64,000 nucleotides of DNA from an uncultured Flavobacteriaceae bacterium (lineage in GTDB: Bacteria; Bacteroidota; Bacteroidia; Flavobacteriales; Flavobacteriaceae). The position numbers were made by a program, and so were the translations under genes. The stretch is taken from positions 124,001 to 188,000 of the forward strand of contig CANNGA010000007.1 of the NCBI GenBank assembly GCA_947504035.1, written 5' to 3'. Below are positions 51,076 through 61,310 of the stretch, piece after piece (position 1 is the stretch's first letter; every line of letters starts with the position of its first letter). The notes under the pieces are model-generated. The model was not told the origin of the DNA. It was given only the letters and a program-made list of their open reading frames with translations, and did no database searches.

Positions 51076-51540
51076 TTGCATTCATTAATAGGGACATACA
51101 ATTGCAAAGTTGATGCGAAAGGACGTATGATGATCCCTGCTGGCATGAAAAAGCAGTTAATGCCTATTCTAGAAAGTGGTTTTGTGTTGCGGCGTTCAGT
51201 ATTTCAAAAGTGTTTGGAGTTGTATCCAATGGCAGAATGGCAATTGTTGATGCAAAAAATGAACAAACTTAACAGGTTTAAAAAGAAAAATAACGATTTC
51301 ATTAGAAGATTTAGTGCCGGTGCAAGAGTTGTAGAGGTAGATGCAAATGGACGGTTGTTGATTCCTAAGGATTTAACCCTATTTGCAAGTATTTCGAAAG
51401 ATGTGGTGATTTCACCATCGATTAACATTATCGAAATATGGGATAAAACCTTATACGAGCAGGTTATCGATGATGCTGCTTTAGATTTTGCAGATTTAGC
51501 TGAAGACGTAATGGGACAAGACGACGACGATGTATCATAA
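51076..51540 (+). CDS. mraZ: Transcriptional regulator MraZ
   Basis: A 154-residue protein with two SpoVT-AbrB-like MraZ domains: about 1-70 (LIGTYNCKVDAKGRMMIPAGMKKQL) and about 75-140 (VVEVDANGRLLIPKDLTLFA). The TTG at 51076 is taken as the start because an in-frame stop lies at 51064 and LIGTYxCKVDAKGR is the usual family opening. MraZ forms ring oligomers that repress the dcw promoter. It overlaps rsmH by 11 bp, so the two are translationally coupled. Confidence 0.95.
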   Translation: MHSLIGTYNCKVDAKGRMMIPAGMKKQLMPILESGFVLRRSVFQKCLELYPMAEWQLLMQKMNKLNRFKKKNNDFIRRFSAGARVVEVDANGRLLIPKDLTLFASISKDVVISPSINIIEIWDKTLYEQVIDDAALDFADLAEDVMGQDDDDVS

Positions 51541-52423
51541 TCCAGTATTGTTAAAAGAAACGGTTGATGGCTTAAATATTAAGCCAGATGGGGTGTATGT
51601 GGATGTTACTTTTGGTGGCGGTGGGCATAGCAAAGAGATTTTGAGTAGGCTTGGTGCAGAAGGACGATTGTTTGCATTCGATCAAGATTTAGATGCCTTG
51701 GCAAATGCTATCGATGATTCGCGTTTCGTGTTGATTAATGAGAATTTTAGATACGTAAAGCGTTTTTTAAGATTTCACGGTATAAAGCAGGTAGATGGTG
51801 TGTTGGCAGATTTTGGAGTCTCGTCACATCAATTCGATGTTGCAGAACGCGGATTTTCTACACGATTTGAAGCGAAATTAGATATGCGTATGAATCAAGA
51901 AAATGCGCTTTCTGCATATCAAGTTATCAATACGTACGAAGAGGAGCAATTGCGACAAGTATTTGCGCAATACGGAGAGTTAAGAGCAGCGCCAGCAATG
52001 GCAAGACTTATTGTAGAACATCGCGAAAAAGAGTTTATAAGCACAAGCACCCAATTAAAACAAGTGCTAAAACAATTTTTAGCGCCGCGTTTTGAGAATA
52101 AAATATTAGCGCAAATTTATCAGGCCATTCGTATTGAGGTCAATCAGGAAATTGAAGCGTTGAAAGACTTTTTAGAGCAAATGCCAGAGTTATTGGTAGA
52201 AAAAGGACGCTTAAGTTTAATTTCTTACCACTCTTTAGAAGACCGACTGGTAAAACGTTTTATACGAAATGGTTTGTTTGAAGGCGAACCAGAACGCGAC
52301 ATGTTTGGGAATTTTGAAGTACCCTTAAAAAAAGTAGGAGGTCTTATAATGCCAACAAAAGACGAAATAAAAATTAATAATAGAGCACGAAGTGCAAAAC
52401 TAAGAATCGCAGAGAAAGCCTAA
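51530..52423 (+). CDS. rsmH: 16S rRNA (cytosine1402-N4)-methyltransferase
   Basis: A 297-residue SAM-dependent enzyme that methylates N4 of C1402 in 16S rRNA. The N-terminal MYHNPVLLKETVDGL is typical, followed by the SAM-binding VDVTFGGGGHSKEIL (about 23-37). The ADFGVSSHQFD motif (about 93) and the C-terminal SLISYHSLEDRLVKRF (about 226-241) are family signatures. It starts inside mraZ and ends 5 bp before ftsL. Confidence 0.97.
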   Translation: MYHNPVLLKETVDGLNIKPDGVYVDVTFGGGGHSKEILSRLGAEGRLFAFDQDLDALANAIDDSRFVLINENFRYVKRFLRFHGIKQVDGVLADFGVSSHQFDVAERGFSTRFEAKLDMRMNQENALSAYQVINTYEEEQLRQVFAQYGELRAAPAMARLIVEHREKEFISTSTQLKQVLKQFLAPRFENKILAQIYQAIRIEVNQEIEALKDFLEQMPELLVEKGRLSLISYHSLEDRLVKRFIRNGLFEGEPERDMFGNFEVPLKKVGGLIMPTKDEIKINNRARSAKLRIAEKA

Positions 52424-52428
52424 TACCG

Positions 52429-52746
52429 ATGAAGAAGAGAATATTCAACATCTTAAAAGGAACATTTTTGGTAAGTGACGATGCGTTTAAGAATTGGCGG
52501 ATCATCATTTTTATATCTGTACTCGCTATTGTTATGATTGCAAGCTCGCACAGTGCCGATAAAAAGGTGCATGATATTGCGCGGCTTACAAATGAAGTGA
52601 AGGAAATGCGTTCTGCCTTTGTAGATGGGCGTTCCAGACTTATGCGGCTTAAAATGGAGTCTGCTGTAGTTATTAAAATGAAAGCGCGTGGTTTGCAGCC
52701 CTCTGTAATACCACCAAAAAAAATAATGGTTAAATCACAACACTAA
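52429..52746 (+). CDS. ftsL: FtsL-like cell division protein
   Basis: A 105-residue bitopic membrane protein with a cytoplasmic N-terminus, a membrane helix (about 26-42, IIIFISVLAIVMIASSH), and a short periplasmic coiled coil (about 48-82). Identity rests mostly on position between rsmH and ftsI and on topology, since FtsL is poorly conserved. It would bridge FtsQ and FtsI/FtsW in the divisome. Confidence 0.82.
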   Translation: MKKRIFNILKGTFLVSDDAFKNWRIIIFISVLAIVMIASSHSADKKVHDIARLTNEVKEMRSAFVDGRSRLMRLKMESAVVIKMKARGLQPSVIPPKKIMVKSQH

Positions 52747-52755
52747 AGTTTAAAC

Positions 52756-54762
52756 TTGGCAGTAACTGAGAAGAACATATTAAATCGATTGTATTTCGTA
52801 GCAGGATGTATGTTTCTGTTCGGAATCGCTGTAATGGCTAAACTTGCGAACATTCAGTTTGTGCAAGGCGATGCCTATCGCGCAAAAGCCAGCGAACGCA
52901 TCGTTAAAGATTTTGTGATTCCCGCAAATAGAGGAAACCTCTACTCGCTTAATGGCAACCTTTTAGCAACTTCTGTGCCTAAATACGATATACGTTTGGA
53001 TGCTTTAACGCCATCTTCGCAACGCTTTGAGAAAAATTTAAAGCCCTTATGCGATTCTTTAGCTGTTTTTTATGGGAAGCACAGCTCGTCGTATTATCAA
53101 AAAATGATACGAAAATCCAGAGTGCATAAAAACAGATACCTGTTGCTAGCACGAAACCTAGGCTATGCCGAGTATTTGAGATTTAGAACCTTCCCTTTGT
53201 TAAACGTAAGTCCCTTTAAAGGAGGATTAATCGTAGAGCAAAAAACAAAACGCGAACACCCTATGGGTGCTATAGCAGAGCGTACTATAGGTTACGAACG
53301 TGTTGATGAGCAAGGGCATATTACACGTCCAGGTATAGACGGTGCATTTGGAGTGCGATACCTTAGAGGAACAAATGGAATGCATGCCAAACAACAAATA
53401 GGAAAAAACCAATGGAAACCTATTATAGATTATAATAAAATAGAGCCTAAAGATGGATTGGATGTATATACAACCATAGATGTTAATATTCAAGATATAG
53501 CCCATCATGCCCTGCTAAAACAATTAGAATTGTATAAAGCAGAACACGGTTGTGTAGTGGTTATGGAAGTGAAAACGGGCGAGATACGCGCCATTTCAAA
53601 CTTGGGGCGTACCCGTAAAGGCACCTATTACGAACGTTTAAACTATGCGGTTGGAGAATCTCATGAGCCAGGTTCTACGTTTAAAGTTATGGCATTAATG
53701 GCCGCTTTAGAAGATAAGGTTGTCGATACCGCTACAGTTATAGATACAAAAAGAGGTACAAAGCGCTTTTATGGCAGAACGATTAGTGATTCTAGAGGTC
53801 ATGGTAAAATTTCGGTAGCTCGAGCTTTAGAAGTGTCTTCAAATATTGGATTAGCAACCATTATAGATGAAAATTATGCCAAACAGCCTCAAAAATTTGT
53901 AGAAAAGATAAAAGCATGGGGATTAAATGATACACTAGATATCCCAATTATAGGAGAAGGCGTGCCAATTATACCAGAGCCAGGTGATAAAATATGGAGT
54001 AGAAATGCCTTGCCTTCTATGGCCTATGGGTATAATTTGCAACTCACGCCCTTGCATACTTTAGCGTTTTACAATGCTATAGCAAACGACGGACAGATGC
54101 TGAAGCCTCGATTTATAAAATCGGTAAAAGCATTCGATAAAGAAATTGAAGGTTTTGAAAAAGAAGTGATAAACTCTAAAATATGCTCAGATAAAACCCT
54201 AGCGCAGATTAGAGAAATCCTTAAAAATGTTGTGGTACGTGGTACTGGTAAAAAAATGTACTCCAAGAATTTTTCTATGGCAGGAAAAACAGGGACAGCA
54301 CGAACAGACTATCAAAACTATAAAGCATGGCGTAAAGACAGGAAATATGTGTCTTCGTTTGCGGGGTATTTTCCAACAGAGCAGCCTAAGTATTCTTGTA
54401 TTGTAGTTATACACAAGCCAAGTACAGAGGTTGGTTTCTATGGTGCAGACGTATCGGGGCCAGTTTTTAAAAGTATAGCACAAAAAATATTTACAGATAC
54501 CCCTTTAATTGATAAGGTAGAAACTCTAGATGTTACGCATAAAGAAGTGCTTAAAGAGTATGAAGGGTATTATAAAACGGCGCAAACCTACCTTACTATT
54601 ATGCCAGATGTAACAGGGTTGCCCACCATGGATGCAGTAGCACTTTTAGAAAATATGGGGTTGAAGGTGAAGGTGCGTGGCGCAGGTGTTGTGGTAAAAC
54701 AATCGGTGCCTAAAGGACAAAAAATAAAGAAAAATCAAAATGTAGAATTAGAAATTTCGTGA
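52756..54762 (+). CDS. ftsI: Penicillin-binding protein (FtsI/PBP3) with PASTA domain
   Basis: A 668-residue septal transpeptidase. The start is TTG at 52756, 9 bp after ftsL. A membrane anchor (about 10-30) leads to a PBP dimerisation domain (about 55-215) and a transpeptidase domain with the active-site Ser in EPGSTFKVM (SxxK), SSNIG (SxN) and KTGTA (KTG). A C-terminal PASTA domain (about 610-668, MPDVTGLPTMDAVALLE) completes it. It cross-links peptidoglycan at the septum. Its stop overlaps murE. Confidence 0.95.
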   Translation: MAVTEKNILNRLYFVAGCMFLFGIAVMAKLANIQFVQGDAYRAKASERIVKDFVIPANRGNLYSLNGNLLATSVPKYDIRLDALTPSSQRFEKNLKPLCDSLAVFYGKHSSSYYQKMIRKSRVHKNRYLLLARNLGYAEYLRFRTFPLLNVSPFKGGLIVEQKTKREHPMGAIAERTIGYERVDEQGHITRPGIDGAFGVRYLRGTNGMHAKQQIGKNQWKPIIDYNKIEPKDGLDVYTTIDVNIQDIAHHALLKQLELYKAEHGCVVVMEVKTGEIRAISNLGRTRKGTYYERLNYAVGESHEPGSTFKVMALMAALEDKVVDTATVIDTKRGTKRFYGRTISDSRGHGKISVARALEVSSNIGLATIIDENYAKQPQKFVEKIKAWGLNDTLDIPIIGEGVPIIPEPGDKIWSRNALPSMAYGYNLQLTPLHTLAFYNAIANDGQMLKPRFIKSVKAFDKEIEGFEKEVINSKICSDKTLAQIREILKNVVVRGTGKKMYSKNFSMAGKTGTARTDYQNYKAWRKDRKYVSSFAGYFPTEQPKYSCIVVIHKPSTEVGFYGADVSGPVFKSIAQKIFTDTPLIDKVETLDVTHKEVLKEYEGYYKTAQTYLTIMPDVTGLPTMDAVALLENMGLKVKVRGAGVVVKQSVPKGQKIKKNQNVELEIS

Positions 54763-56222
54763 AGCTCTTAAAAGACATATTATATAAGGTAAACATCAAT
54801 GCAGTTGTAGGAGATACAAGCATTGCTGTAGATGCTATAGATTTTGATTCGAGACAGATAACCGCTAAAGCTGTTTTTGTGGCAATTCGAGGTACCGTTG
54901 TAGACGGACATAATTATATAGACAAAGCTGTGGTACAAGGTGCAGCAGCTGTGATTTGTGAAGTCTTGCCAGAGCAGCAAATTAGTGGCGTAACTTATAT
55001 TGAGGTGAAAAACTCTAATAAGGCCCTAGCCGTAATGGCCTCTAATTATTACGATGCCCCTTCAGAAAACTTAAAATTAGTAGGCGTTACAGGTACAAAT
55101 GGTAAGACTACCGTAACCACGCTATTATACCAACTGTTTAAAAATGCAGGCTATAAAGTAGGCTTACTGTCTACTGTAAAGGTGATGGTAGATGACGTGG
55201 CTTATGAAGCGACTCATACCACACCAGATTCGCTTACAATTAATAAGTATTTGAAGATGATGAATACCGCAGGGGTTGAGTTTTGTTTTATGGAAGTGAG
55301 TTCGCATGGCATTCACCAAAGTAGAACAGAAGGCTTAACGTTTGAAGGCGGTGTGTTTACAAATTTATCACACGACCATTTAGACTATCATAACACCTTT
55401 GCAGAATATAGAGACGTTAAGAAACTATTTTTTGATGGCTTAGGAAAGCATGCGTTCGCATTATCTAATGCTGATGATAAGAACGGTACAGTCATGCTTC
55501 AAAACACTAATGCGAAACCCTATACCTATGCCCTTAAAAATCATGCGAATTACAAAGCGCAGATTTTAGAAAACGAGTTTAGTGGCCTGTTGTTGTCTAT
55601 AGACGGAAGCGAGGTTTGGACGCGTTTAATTGGGAATTTTAATGGCTATAATGTATTGGCAATTTATGCAACGGCAGAATTGTTAGGGCTTGAAAAAGTA
55701 GAGGTTTTAAGATTGATTAGTGCTTTAGAGAGTGTAAGTGGCCGTTTTCAATATTTAGTCTCCAATAAAAAAATAACAGCAATAGTAGACTATGCGCATA
55801 CTCCAGATGCTTTAAAAAATGTATTGGAAACTATAAATAGCATCCGTACTAAAAATGAATCCTTAATCACAGTAGTGGGGTGCGGAGGTGATAGAGATCA
55901 AACCAAACGCCCTAAAATGGCGCATATCGCATCGGCTTTAAGTACCAAGGTGATTTTTACGAGTGATAATCCGCGTAGTGAAGCCCCAGAAGCGATTATA
56001 GAGGCTATGGAAGCAGGTGTTGAACCTCAAAACTTTAAAAAAACAATGGCCATTGTAGATCGTAAACAAGCTATAAAAACAGCGTGTCAATTGGCAGAGG
56101 CTAATGATATTATATTAATCGCAGGGAAAGGGCATGAAACCTATCAAGAAATCAAGGGCGAACGGTTCGATTTTGATGATTATAATATGGTAGCAAGCCT
56201 TTTAAAACAATTAGAAAAATAG
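54759..56222 (+). CDS. murE: UDP-MurNAc-L-Ala-D-Glu--meso-diaminopimelate ligase
   Basis: A 487-residue Mur ligase. The start is GTG at 54759, overlapping the ftsI stop by 4 bp. The ATP loop is VTGTNGKTTVTTL (about 109-121), with HTTPDS and VSSHG after it, and DNPRSEAPEAI (about 405) is the DNPR signature of enzymes adding meso-diaminopimelate rather than lysine. It makes UDP-MurNAc-tripeptide. The gene after it is mraY; murF, usually next in the cluster of other bacteria, is absent here. Confidence 0.96.
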   Translation: MKLLKDILYKVNINAVVGDTSIAVDAIDFDSRQITAKAVFVAIRGTVVDGHNYIDKAVVQGAAAVICEVLPEQQISGVTYIEVKNSNKALAVMASNYYDAPSENLKLVGVTGTNGKTTVTTLLYQLFKNAGYKVGLLSTVKVMVDDVAYEATHTTPDSLTINKYLKMMNTAGVEFCFMEVSSHGIHQSRTEGLTFEGGVFTNLSHDHLDYHNTFAEYRDVKKLFFDGLGKHAFALSNADDKNGTVMLQNTNAKPYTYALKNHANYKAQILENEFSGLLLSIDGSEVWTRLIGNFNGYNVLAIYATAELLGLEKVEVLRLISALESVSGRFQYLVSNKKITAIVDYAHTPDALKNVLETINSIRTKNESLITVVGCGGDRDQTKRPKMAHIASALSTKVIFTSDNPRSEAPEAIIEAMEAGVEPQNFKKTMAIVDRKQAIKTACQLAEANDIILIAGKGHETYQEIKGERFDFDDYNMVASLLKQLEK

Positions 56223-56268
56223 AGCGTAGCTATTAAAAACATCAATAAGCTACTAAAATAAGATACAA

Positions 56269-57510
56269 ATGTTATACTACTTATTTGAATATTTAGAACA
56301 ACAGTTTCAGTTTCCTGGAGCGTCACTTTTTAGGTTCTTAACCTTTAGAGGGGCTTTGGCGATGATTTTATCATTATTATTTTCTACAATTTACGGGAAA
56401 CGTATCATTCGGTTTTTGCAAAAAAAGCAAATGGGCGAAACGATTAGAGATTTAGGATTGGCAGGCCAAGCAGAGAAAGCAGGCACGCCAACTATGGGGG
56501 GAATCATTATTATTCTAGCCACATTAATCCCTGTTATTCTATTAGCTAAACTAGAAAATATTTATATCCTCCTGCTTATAATAACAACCCTTTGGATGGG
56601 AGTGATTGGGTTTATAGACGATTATATAAAGAAATTTAAAAATGATAAAGATGGTTTAAAAGGCCGTTTTAAAGTGATGGGGCAAGTCGGTCTGGGGCTT
56701 ATTGTAGGCTTAACGCTTTATTTTAATGATAATGTGACGGTAAAAGAGAAATTACCAGAAGATGCGCAGCAAGTGTTGTTGGCAGAGAATCCAAATGTAT
56801 CCATCACAAAATTATTCCAAGAGGAGCAAAAGTCAACTAAAACGACCATCCCTTTTGTGAAGCATAATGAGTTTGATTATGCCGATTTGATTACTTGGAT
56901 AAGCCCAGAGTTAGGGAAATACGCTTGGGTGATTTTTGTAATCGCTGTTATTTTTATTATTACAGCCGTATCTAACGGTGCTAATCTTACAGATGGTATC
57001 GACGGATTGGCCGCGGGCACCTCGGCAATTATTGTACTTACACTGGGGATTTTCGCTTGGGTATCTGGAAATATTATTTTTTCAGAATACTTAGAGATCA
57101 TGTACATCCCAAGAGTAGAAGAAATCACCATCTATATTGCAGCTTTTGTAGGAGCATTAATTGGGTTTTTATGGTACAATACCTTTCCTGCACAAGTGTT
57201 TATGGGAGATACGGGCAGTTTAACCATTGGAGGGATTATAGCTGTTATTGCTATAGCAGTGCGTAAAGAATGGCTTATCCCAGTGTTGTGTGGTATCTTT
57301 TTAGCAGAAAATTTGTCGGTGGTACTACAGGTGAGTTGGTTTAAGTATACCAAGAAAAAATACGGTGAAGGCCGACGTATTTTTAAAATGTCTCCTTTAC
57401 ATCACCATTACCAGAAACTTGGTTACCATGAGAGTAAGATTGTAACTCGTTTTTGGATTGTAGGTATTTTGCTGGCCATTATAACCATTGTAACCTTAAA
57501 AATTAGATAA
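56269..57510 (+). CDS. mraY: Phospho-MurNAc-pentapeptide transferase
   Basis: A 413-residue polytopic enzyme that transfers phospho-MurNAc-pentapeptide to undecaprenyl phosphate, giving lipid I. Seen are [11 protein letters not shown] (about 72), [13 protein letters not shown] (Asp pair), [16 protein letters not shown] (about 240-255), [12 protein letters not shown] and [10 protein letters not shown] near the C-terminus. About 60 residues (about 150-205) between membrane segments are more polar than in Escherichia coli MraY. It starts 46 bp after murE. Confidence 0.96.
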   Translation: MLYYLFEYLEQQFQFPGASLFRFLTFRGALAMILSLLFSTIYGKRIIRFLQKKQMGETIRDLGLAGQAEKAGTPTMGGIIIILATLIPVILLAKLENIYILLLIITTLWMGVIGFIDDYIKKFKNDKDGLKGRFKVMGQVGLGLIVGLTLYFNDNVTVKEKLPEDAQQVLLAENPNVSITKLFQEEQKSTKTTIPFVKHNEFDYADLITWISPELGKYAWVIFVIAVIFIITAVSNGANLTDGIDGLAAGTSAIIVLTLGIFAWVSGNIIFSEYLEIMYIPRVEEITIYIAAFVGALIGFLWYNTFPAQVFMGDTGSLTIGGIIAVIAIAVRKEWLIPVLCGIFLAENLSVVLQVSWFKYTKKKYGEGRRIFKMSPLHHHYQKLGYHESKIVTRFWIVGILLAIITIVTLKIR

Positions 57511-57513
57511 TTC

Positions 57514-58845
57514 GTGAAGCGACTGGTTGTACTTGGTGGAGGAGAAAGCGGTGTAGGTACTGCATTATTAGGACAGGCAAAAGGCTATGACGTGTTTGTG
57601 TCTGATAAAGGCGCAATTAAGACAGAGTACAAAACTGTGCTAGAAACACATGCTATTGCTTGGGAAGACACGCAGCATACAGAAGTCTTGATTTTAAATG
57701 CAGACGTTGTGATGAAAAGCCCTGGGATTCCAGATACGATGCCTTTAGTACAGCGCATTAAAGCAAAAGCAATTCCTGTAGTATCAGAAATTGAGTTTGC
57801 AGCGGGCTATACCGATGCAACACTAATAGGAATAACAGGAAGTAATGGAAAAACAACGACAGCCACATTAACACATCACCTTATAAAAGGTAAAGGGAGC
57901 GTGGGCTTAGCAGGTAATATTGGAGACAGTTTTGCCAAACAAATATTAGAAGAAAATTACGAGACGTATGTGCTTGAGATAAGTAGTTTTCAATTAGACG
58001 ACATTGTGACGTTTAAGCCGCAAATAGCCGTCTTAACCAATATTACGCCAGATCATTTAGATCGCTATAATTATAAATTTGAAAACTATGTCGCTTCTAA
58101 ATTTAGAATTGTAAAGAACCATACGAAGGACGATGTATTGATATACGATGCAGACGACCCTGTGATTGTAGCATATTTAAAGCAAAACCCTGTGCAATCG
58201 CGATTATTGCCATTTTCTTTAAAAGAACATGATGAAGATGGCGCTTATATCAAAAATGAAGAATTAATAGTAACGATAGATAATAACAAAATCATTATGC
58301 CAACAAATAATTTAGCCCTAAAAGGAAACCACAATGTTAAAAATGCAATGGCGGCTTCTACAGTAGCGCACTTACTTAAAATACGAAAACAAACCATACG
58401 TGAGAGTTTGGAGAATTTTCAAGGGGTTGAACACCGTTTGGAAGAAGTACTTAAAATAAATAAAGTACAATATATTAACGATTCGAAGGCCACAAATGTT
58501 AATGCTACGTATTTTGCTTTAGAAAGTATGGACGCGCCCACCGTTTGGATTGTAGGCGGTGTCGATAAAGGGAATGACTATAGAGAGTTGTTCAAGTTTG
58601 TAAACGAAAAAGTAAAAGCAATCATTTGTCTTGGAACAGATAATGAGAAATTGATGGATACGTTTAGCACTATGGTAGATGTTATTGTGGAAACACAATT
58701 TATGGCAGAAGCAGTGAAGATTGCTTATAAAGTGGCAGATTCTGGAGATAGCGTGTTATTATCACCGGCTTGTGCGAGTTTCGATTTGTTTGAAAATTAC
58801 GAAGATAGAGGACGTCAATTTAAAAATGCCGTTCGCAATTTATAG
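57514..58845 (+). CDS. murD: UDP-MurNAc-L-alanine--D-glutamate ligase
   Basis: A 443-residue Mur ligase adding D-Glu. The start is GTG at 57514, 3 bp after mraY. An N-terminal Rossmann-like domain (LVVLGGGESGVGTALL) precedes the ATP loop GITGSNGKTTTATL (about 107-120), EISSFQLDD and NITPDHLDRY (about 160-180), NDSKATNVNAT (about 325), and SPACASFDLFENYEDRG near the end. The length is normal. Confidence 0.96.
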   Translation: MKRLVVLGGGESGVGTALLGQAKGYDVFVSDKGAIKTEYKTVLETHAIAWEDTQHTEVLILNADVVMKSPGIPDTMPLVQRIKAKAIPVVSEIEFAAGYTDATLIGITGSNGKTTTATLTHHLIKGKGSVGLAGNIGDSFAKQILEENYETYVLEISSFQLDDIVTFKPQIAVLTNITPDHLDRYNYKFENYVASKFRIVKNHTKDDVLIYDADDPVIVAYLKQNPVQSRLLPFSLKEHDEDGAYIKNEELIVTIDNNKIIMPTNNLALKGNHNVKNAMAASTVAHLLKIRKQTIRESLENFQGVEHRLEEVLKINKVQYINDSKATNVNATYFALESMDAPTVWIVGGVDKGNDYRELFKFVNEKVKAIICLGTDNEKLMDTFSTMVDVIVETQFMAEAVKIAYKVADSGDSVLLSPACASFDLFENYEDRGRQFKNAVRNL

Positions 58846-58909
58846 GGACATTAATGTAACTCTTGTATAGGACTTGTGTCTTAATATAGAGGGCTACAAA
58901 AGAGCATAT

Positions 58910-60103
58910 ATGCAGCAAATATTTAAAAATATAAAAGGAGATCGGTTAATTTGGGCAATAGTGGCGCTATTGGCTATTCTATCGTTTTTACCGGTGTACA
59001 GTGCTGCAAGTAATCTGGCTTATAAAGGTGGGGGTGGTAACACGTTTACCTTTTTTGTAAAGCATTTTGTGCATCTCATATTAGGGTTCTCTATCATGTA
59101 TGGCGTACATAAAATACCGTATAGGTATTTTAAAGGCTTATCCTTGGTTATGATTCCTATTGTATTGGTGTTATTAACCATTACCATCTTGCAAGGTACC
59201 ACGGTACAAGGTGCAAGTGCGAGCAGGTGGATACGTATTCCTTTTGTAAATATGTCGTTTCAAACCTCCACGTTTGCAGCAGTGGTTTTAATGGTATATG
59301 TGGCGCGGTATTTGTCTAAAATGAAGGATAAAGTTATTACGTTTCAGTCGTCAATATTGCCTTTATGGGTACCTGTGTTTATGGTGTTGGCACTTATATT
59401 GCCTTCTAATTTTTCTACCACAGCCATTATATTTACGATGGTATTGGTATTGGTATTTGTAGGGGGGTATCCTGTAAAATACCTTGCGATTATATTAGGA
59501 TCGGGTTTAGTGGGGCTTACACTATTTGTGTTGGTGGCCAAAATGACGACAGGACCTTTAAAGGTTAAAGTTACAACTTGGGAAAATAGAATAAAAAATT
59601 ATGCCAATGGCGAAGATACGGAGGCAGATTATCAAATAGAAAAAGCAAAAATTGCGATTGCATCCGGAGAAATAAGAGGTGTAGGACCTGGGAAAAGTAT
59701 TCAGAAGAATTTTTTACCACAGTCGTCATCAGATTTTATTTTTGCAATAATTATAGAAGAATACGGCTTGATAGGTGGGGTGCTAATTATGTTATTATAC
59801 CTCTGGTTATTGTTTAGAGTTGTGATTGTGGCGCAAAAATCGGATACCATTTTTGGAAAGTTATTGGTATTAGGGGTTGGATTGCCTATTATTTTTCAGG
59901 CTTTAATTAATATGGCAGTTGCAGTAGAGTTGTTTCCAGTTACAGGACAAACCTTACCACTTATAAGTAGTGGAGGAACCTCTATATGGATGACCTGTTT
60001 AGCATTGGGAATTATATTAAGTGTAAGTGCAAAGCGTGAAGAAATTAAAGCACAGGAAATACATGAAGACGATCCTTTAGAAGTGCTTTCGGAAGCGCTT
60101 TAA
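58910..60103 (+). CDS. ftsW: Septal peptidoglycan polymerase FtsW
   Basis: A 397-residue SEDS-family glycosyltransferase. I start it at the ATG at 58910 (MQQIFKNIKGDRL); a frame open to 58874 adds 12 unlikely residues. About ten membrane segments are visible. The periplasmic loop has TTGPLKVKVTTWENRI, and GVGPGKSIQKNFLPQSSSDFIFAII (about 250-275) and the C-terminal GQTLPLISSGGTSIW are family signatures. It works with FtsI. A 103-bp gap with no clear feature separates it from murG. Confidence 0.95.
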   Translation: MQQIFKNIKGDRLIWAIVALLAILSFLPVYSAASNLAYKGGGGNTFTFFVKHFVHLILGFSIMYGVHKIPYRYFKGLSLVMIPIVLVLLTITILQGTTVQGASASRWIRIPFVNMSFQTSTFAAVVLMVYVARYLSKMKDKVITFQSSILPLWVPVFMVLALILPSNFSTTAIIFTMVLVLVFVGGYPVKYLAIILGSGLVGLTLFVLVAKMTTGPLKVKVTTWENRIKNYANGEDTEADYQIEKAKIAIASGEIRGVGPGKSIQKNFLPQSSSDFIFAIIIEEYGLIGGVLIMLLYLWLLFRVVIVAQKSDTIFGKLLVLGVGLPIIFQALINMAVAVELFPVTGQTLPLISSGGTSIWMTCLALGIILSVSAKREEIKAQEIHEDDPLEVLSEAL

Positions 60104-60206
60104 ATGTGTTTTGAAGCCTAATTGATAAGGGGCCTTCTAAAGCACTTAAAAAAGTAGGCAGCGCCTAAAACAGATAAAATTATGCGTTAATACGTTAAAA
60201 TATAAA

Positions 60207-61310
60207 GTGAGTACAACGAAAACATATAAAATTATTTTGAGTGGTGGTGGCACAGGAGGGCACATCTATCCTGCTATTGCGATTGCTAATGAATTGAAAC
60301 GGAGATATCCTAACTCAAAATTTTTGTTTGTAGGGGCTCAAGATCGTATGGAGATGGAGAAAGTACCACAGGCAGGTTATGCTATTGAGGGCTTGTGGAT
60401 TTCTGGCTTACAAAGGCAATTGACGTTAAAAAATGCGATGTTTCCATTTAAGGTGTTAAGCAGTTTGTTTAAAGCCCGAAAACTTATAAAAGCATTTCAA
60501 CCCGATATCGCTATCGGTACAGGAGGCTTTGCAAGTGGACCTTTGTTGTATGTAGCAGCGGGTAAAAATATCCCAACAGTGTTGCAAGAACAGAATTCAT
60601 ACCCAGGAATAACCAATAAATTACTGTCTAAAAAGGCCAAGAAGATATGTGTGGCTTATGAGGGGTTAGAGCGGTTTTTTCCGAAAGAAAAAATTAGAAT
60701 TACAGGCAATCCCGTGCGACAAGATGTATTAAATGTTGCAGGTAAACGCAGTGAAGCACGCGCACATTTTAAGATAGAAGCAGAGCGGCTTACGGTATTG
60801 GTATTAGGAGGGAGTTTAGGAGCTAAACGTATCAATGCGCTTATCGCTCAAAAGTTAGACGTTTTAGCTCAGCAAAATGTTACGGTGATTTGGCAATGTG
60901 GTAAGCTCTATTATGAGCAGTACAAAACCTATGATAATGCTAAAAATGTACAGGTATACCAATTTATCAACCAAATGGATATGGCATATGCAGCAGCAGA
61001 TATTGTGATATCTCGTGCAGGTGCAAGCTCTGTGTCTGAACTTTGTATTGTAGGTAAGCCCGTTATATTTATTCCATCACCAAATGTGGCAGAAGACCAT
61101 CAAACTAAAAATGCGCAAGCCATAGTAAATAAAGAAGCGGCATTATTGATAAAAGAGAATGCTTTGGATACCGATTTTGAAGCTGTGTTTTCAAAATTAG
61201 TCGCTTCTAAAACACAACAAGATATATTAAGTGCTAATATTAAAACCTTAGCCTTAGCAAACGCTACTAAAGATATTGTAGACGAAATAGAAGCCGTATT
61301 AGAACAATGA
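60207..61310 (+). CDS. murG: UDP-GlcNAc--lipid I GlcNAc transferase
   Basis: A 367-residue GT28 enzyme that makes lipid II. The start is GTG at 60207. The membrane-proximal [18 protein letters not shown] (about 12-29), [10 protein letters not shown] (about 97), [14 protein letters not shown] (about 127), [12 protein letters not shown] (about 200) and the UDP-GlcNAc-binding [11 protein letters not shown] (about 272) are all present. It overlaps murC by 4 bp. Confidence 0.97.
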   Translation: MSTTKTYKIILSGGGTGGHIYPAIAIANELKRRYPNSKFLFVGAQDRMEMEKVPQAGYAIEGLWISGLQRQLTLKNAMFPFKVLSSLFKARKLIKAFQPDIAIGTGGFASGPLLYVAAGKNIPTVLQEQNSYPGITNKLLSKKAKKICVAYEGLERFFPKEKIRITGNPVRQDVLNVAGKRSEARAHFKIEAERLTVLVLGGSLGAKRINALIAQKLDVLAQQNVTVIWQCGKLYYEQYKTYDNAKNVQVYQFINQMDMAYAAADIVISRAGASSVSELCIVGKPVIFIPSPNVAEDHQTKNAQAIVNKEAALLIKENALDTDFEAVFSKLVASKTQQDILSANIKTLALANATKDIVDEIEAVLEQ

